The translations under genes were made by a program, and so were the position numbers. Positions 6,133-8,124 of a stretch of DNA of 8,124 nucleotides are shown here, one piece after another; the stretch's first letter is position 1; each line of letters starts with the position of its first letter. The notes beneath the pieces were generated by a model, which had not been told where the DNA came from, searched no databases, and worked only from the letters and a program-made list of their open reading frames with translations. The stretch comes from Thermoflavifilum sp. (GTDB lineage Bacteria > Bacteroidota > Bacteroidia > Chitinophagales > Chitinophagaceae), in NCBI GenBank assembly GCA_019683625.1, contig JADGHY010000086.1, positions 1 to 8,124 on the forward strand, read 5' to 3'.

Positions 6133-6561
6133 TTAAGAATGAATGTAAGAAGTGAGTTGCTGAATGGTTTGTTCCTGATGAGAAATAATAGCTTTGATCA
6201 CATCGTTGATGGAGATAATACCCACCAGTTCGTGTTGTTGAAAAACGGGAAGGTAGCGGATATTGTTCACAGACATTAATTCCATACAATGTTCGATAGA
6301 GTCTTCCGGTGAAATCCGAGGCAGGTCGGTTGACATGATTTCGCCTACGGGAGTATCGGCTGAAGTTTTGCCTTTGAGAATTACCTTTCGGGCATAATCT
6401 CTTTCCGTGAGCAAGCCTTTATAAGAGCCGTTTTCCAATACCAACACCGAGCCTACGTTTTCATTGGCCATAATGCGAAGGGCTTCCAGTACAGGAGTGT
6501 CGGGTGTTACCCAGATGAGCCGGCCTTCTTTGCGGGACAGAATATTGGCAACATTAATCAT
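6133..6561 (-). CDS. two-CBS-domain protein
   Basis: This 142-residue cytoplasmic protein is nearly all one CBS pair, a fold that binds adenine nucleotides or related ligands and usually acts as a sensor module. CBS1 spans about 8-63, with VTPDTPVLEALRIMANENVG and LLTERDYARKVILKG; CBS2 spans about 73-128, with MSTDLPRISPEDSIEHCMEL and VGIISINDVIKAII. The ligand-type motifs TERD (52-55) and SIND (117-120) are present. The frame stays open upstream to 6753, but that extension runs through the DUF4251 gene and looks non-coding. ATG at 6561 (MINVANILSRKEG) gives the usual N-terminus and length of stand-alone Bacteroidota CBS proteins. It lies 73 nt after the DUF4251 gene on the same strand. Its partner is unknown; the fold and start are well supported. 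Confidence 0.92.
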   Translation of the reverse strand: MINVANILSRKEGRLIWVTPDTPVLEALRIMANENVGSVLVLENGSYKGLLTERDYARKVILKGKTSADTPVGEIMSTDLPRISPEDSIEHCMELMSVNNIRYLPVFQQHELVGIISINDVIKAIISHQEQTIQQLTSYIHS

Positions 6562-6598
6562 GATTGTGGGTTTTAGGTGTTTCAGGAAAAGCGCATTT

Positions 6599-6629
6599 CC
6601 AATATACGGTAAAAATTTGGAAACTGCAA
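6599..6629 (-). promoter_or_regulatory. candidate promoter of the CBS-protein gene
   Basis: On the minus strand TTG (complement of 6627-6629) is followed after 20 nt by TATATTGG (complement of 6599-6606). This fits the Bacteroidota TTG-N19-20-TAnnTTTG layout with one mismatch in the -7 box. It would start transcription roughly 30 nt before the ATG at 6561, giving the CBS gene its own transcript. The evidence is motif matching only. Confidence 0.35.
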
Positions 6630-6634
6630 GGGGG

Positions 6635-7114
6635 TCATTTTTCTGTAAAGCCTGTGATATATCCGAAATAAGAAATATTCTGGCGTTGTTGGAGCACCAG
6701 TTGCAGGCTGGCATCCCCGCTGGTGCTGACATGCAAATCCATGCGATATACATCTGGATTTTCGGGAGGATAGATAGTCAAGTGCCAGCCAGTTTTTTGA
6801 GTTTTGCTGGTGTATCGATAGGCTCCTGACCGCAGGTGAATGCCACCTTCCGCCGGGTTAAGAGGGGCGGCATAGGCACGTCCGAAATAAGGAAGGTCTG
6901 CGGCAAGCGAATCAGGCATCAATGTCAATACATATCCAGGGTCGGTGAGCTGAATAGCCCTTCCATTTAATGGCAGTGCCGTACGGGCATGAAAAACCCA
7001 TGTGCGTGCGGCAATAGCACGGGCTAATTCTTGGTCATGCAGGCGATCCTGTGCAAGCAGTTGCCCAGAAACGGCCAGAAGACTTATGCCCAGTATGATC
7101 CATAGCCTTTTCAT
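6635..7114 (-). CDS. secreted DUF4251-family protein
   Basis: This 159-residue protein has a Sec signal peptide (MKRLWIILGISLLAVSGQLLA, likely cleaved between A21 and Q22) and a DUF4251 domain over about residues 28-157. Family features seen: an N-terminal helix leading to TWVFHARTALPLNG (38-51), a LTDPGYVLTLMPDSLAADLP stretch (56-75), the hallmark LPYFGRAYAAPLNPAEGGIHL (74-94), and the C-terminal QRQNISYFGYI (143-153). DUF4251 proteins are exported Bacteroidota proteins of unknown function; no catalytic residues are evident. It lies divergent to glmS, with a 145-bp intergenic region, and 73 nt ahead of the CBS gene. The ATG at 7114 is chosen because it begins the signal peptide. Periplasmic location is inferred; there is no lipobox Cys. 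Confidence 0.88.
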   Translation of the reverse strand: MKRLWIILGISLLAVSGQLLAQDRLHDQELARAIAARTWVFHARTALPLNGRAIQLTDPGYVLTLMPDSLAADLPYFGRAYAAPLNPAEGGIHLRSGAYRYTSKTQKTGWHLTIYPPENPDVYRMDLHVSTSGDASLQLVLQQRQNISYFGYITGFTEK

Positions 7115-7172
7115 CGTTTAATATTTCTTCAAAAGCCATGCAAAATCTTGTCAACGAAGCGATAAATTTTCC

Positions 7173-7205
7173 TATCAGGTATTTCCATGCGCTTACCTGC
7201 TGATA
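7173..7205. repeat. imperfect dyad between the divergent DUF4251 and glmS genes
   Basis: TATCAGGTA (7173-7181) and TACCTG CTGATA (7194-7205) are inverted copies, except that the right arm carries three extra bases (CTG repeated). CAGGTA/TACCTG alone is a perfect 6-bp stem with a 12-nt loop. It lies 55-87 nt before the glmS start, where a regulator or leader structure could act on either divergent gene. No clean promoter pair was found around it. Confidence 0.35.
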
Positions 7206-7259
7206 ATGAACTAAATTCGGATATTTGTTTGCAGGTTTTTCCATACGTAAATTTCTATT

Positions 7260-8124
7260 ATGTGCGGCATAGTTGCCTATATTGGCCATCGCGAAGCTTA
7301 TCCTGTGGTTTTGAAAGGATTAAAGCGCCTGGAATATCGGGGTTATGATAGTGCCGGCATAGCATTGATTCAGCAAGCTAAACCGGACGGGCATAACAGG
7401 TTAATGGTGTACAAAAGGAAAGGTAAGGTAGCCGAATTGGAAGAGTTTCTTGCCGGCAAAGATTTGCACAGCCATATTGGTATTGGCCATACCCGCTGGG
7501 CCACCCATGGTGAACCCAGTGACCGCAATGCACATCCGCATGTATCGAGCAATGGCCGGTTGGCTATTGTACACAACGGGATCATTGAAAATTATGCGGC
7601 GCTCAAGCAGGAATTGCTCAATAAAGGGCATGTGTTTGCCAGCGATACCGACACAGAAGTGTTGATTCATTTCATTGAAGACATTCAGCAACACAACCAA
7701 TGCAGTTTGGAGGAAGCCGTTCGCATTGCTTTGCGCAGGGTGGTGGGGGCTTATGTGATTGTGATCCTGGATGCCGATCATCCGGATACCCTTATTGCAG
7801 CGCGAAAAGGTACCCCACTGGTGATTGGTGTAGGCAAAGGCGAGCATTTTTTGGCCTCAGATCCTTCGCCCATCATAGAATATACGCAAGAAGTGGTGTT
7901 TGTAAACGACTATGAAGTGGCTATTGTGAAGGCCGATGAGCTGGTGTTGAAAAATCTGGGCAATGAACGGCAAACGCCCTTTATCCAGAAGCTGGATTTG
8001 GAATTAGCAGCCATTGAAAAAGGCGGATTTCCTCATTTCATGTTAAAAGAAATTTTTGAACAACCCGATACTATTTATGATAGCTTAAGAGGCCGACTGG
8101 ATGAGGCAAATGGCAGGCTTACCC
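7260..8124 (+). CDS. glmS: glutamine-fructose-6-phosphate aminotransferase (isomerizing), N-terminal part
   Basis: The gene runs off the window after 288 codons plus one base; full GlmS is about 610 residues. It makes glucosamine-6-phosphate from fructose-6-phosphate and glutamine, the first step toward UDP-GlcNAc for peptidoglycan. Present is the whole class II glutaminase domain: the N-terminal MCGIVAYIGH, with Cys2 becoming the N-terminal nucleophile after Met removal; LEYRGYDSAGIAL (24-36); HTRWATHGEPSDRNAHPH (77-94); HNGIIENY (105-112); and SDTDTEVL (128-135). The linker MLKEIFEQPDTIYDSLRGRL (261-280) leads to the first sugar-isomerase domain, which is cut off. The ATG at 7260 is fixed by the need for Cys at position 2. 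No glmS ribozyme is evident in the 145 bp upstream. The related PurF is excluded by the GlmS-type linker. Confidence 0.97.
   Translation, partial: MCGIVAYIGHREAYPVVLKGLKRLEYRGYDSAGIALIQQAKPDGHNRLMVYKRKGKVAELEEFLAGKDLHSHIGIGHTRWATHGEPSDRNAHPHVSSNGRLAIVHNGIIENYAALKQELLNKGHVFASDTDTEVLIHFIEDIQQHNQCSLEEAVRIALRRVVGAYVIVILDADHPDTLIAARKGTPLVIGVGKGEHFLASDPSPIIEYTQEVVFVNDYEVAIVKADELVLKNLGNERQTPFIQKLDLELAAIEKGGFPHFMLKEIFEQPDTIYDSLRGRLDEANGRLT

Noticed and set aside
6562..6753. In-frame 64-codon upstream extension of the CBS gene
   Set aside because: It overlaps the conserved C-terminus of the DUF4251 gene in another frame, reads as a low-plausibility Cys/Met-rich peptide, and the ATG at 6561 gives the normal family N-terminus.
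6046..7190. CCATGC recurring in intergenic stretches (6046, 7137, 7185)
   Set aside because: A 6-mer at irregular spacing without further shared flanks is expected by chance.
7115..7259. glmS ribozyme before glmS
   Set aside because: The ribozyme is known mainly from Gram-positive bacteria; the 145 bp here are A/T-rich, shared with a divergent gene, and show only one short dyad, not the nested pseudoknotted helices.
7401..7847. 148-codon minus-strand frame near the right edge
   Set aside because: It is antisense to the conserved glutaminase domain of glmS, and no domain is recognisable in it.

Overview
The window looks like a chromosomal segment of a Bacteroidota bacterium, perhaps of the Chitinophagaceae type. 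Evidence: an acpP-fabF-rnc run with Bacteroidota-style sequences, a DUF4251 protein (a family I know essentially from this phylum), a 142-residue two-CBS protein of a kind common there, near absence of Shine-Dalgarno sequences, and a TAnnTTTG-like promoter element before acpP. The family-level assignment is a guess.

Layout. (1) 1-116: upstream region of acpP with a short GC-rich hairpin, a -7-type promoter element and possibly the first codons of a divergent gene. (2) 117-2388, + strand: acpP (acyl carrier protein), fabF (ketoacyl-ACP synthase II) and rnc (RNase III, probable TTG start). (3) 2389-2401: convergent junction with a 7-bp-stem hairpin. (4) 2402-6023, - strand, transcribed right to left: a secreted proline-rich protein (5268-6023), a membrane-anchored proline-rich protein (4468-5238), an OmpR-family response regulator (3791-4471) and a sensor histidine kinase (2402-3781). 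Gaps are 29 nt, a 4-nt ATGA overlap, and 9 nt, so this reads as one operon. (5) 6133-7114, - strand: a two-CBS-domain protein and, upstream of it, a secreted DUF4251 protein. (6) 7115-7259: divergent intergenic region with an imperfect dyad. (7) 7260-8124, + strand: the N-terminal 288 codons of glmS, running off the window.

The most interesting part is region 4. The two proteins ahead of the two-component system appear to share one architecture: N-terminal export or membrane segment, proline-rich stretch, a module with an F-x-P-H motif, a second proline-rich stretch, and a second module in which the same place reads R-P-E or R-P-D, ending in a similar C-terminal tail. I read this as four copies of one roughly 75-100-residue beta-rich, OB-fold-like module in two paralogous genes, translationally linked to a response regulator and kinase. 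The arrangement recalls ygiW-qseBC of enterobacteria, where a periplasmic OB-fold protein sits beside an OmpR-type two-component pair, but no sequence homology to that system is claimed. The promoter region of this operon holds two 8-bp direct repeats (ATGAAAAT) exactly 11 bp apart where a -33 element would be expected, plus a 14-bp near-perfect inverted repeat just before the first start codon. Both are candidate control sites for an autoregulated circuit.

The rest is housekeeping: fatty acid synthesis (acpP, fabF), RNA processing (rnc) and amino-sugar synthesis (glmS). No tRNA, rRNA, CRISPR or insertion sequence was seen. No stretch above 300 bases lacks a gene.
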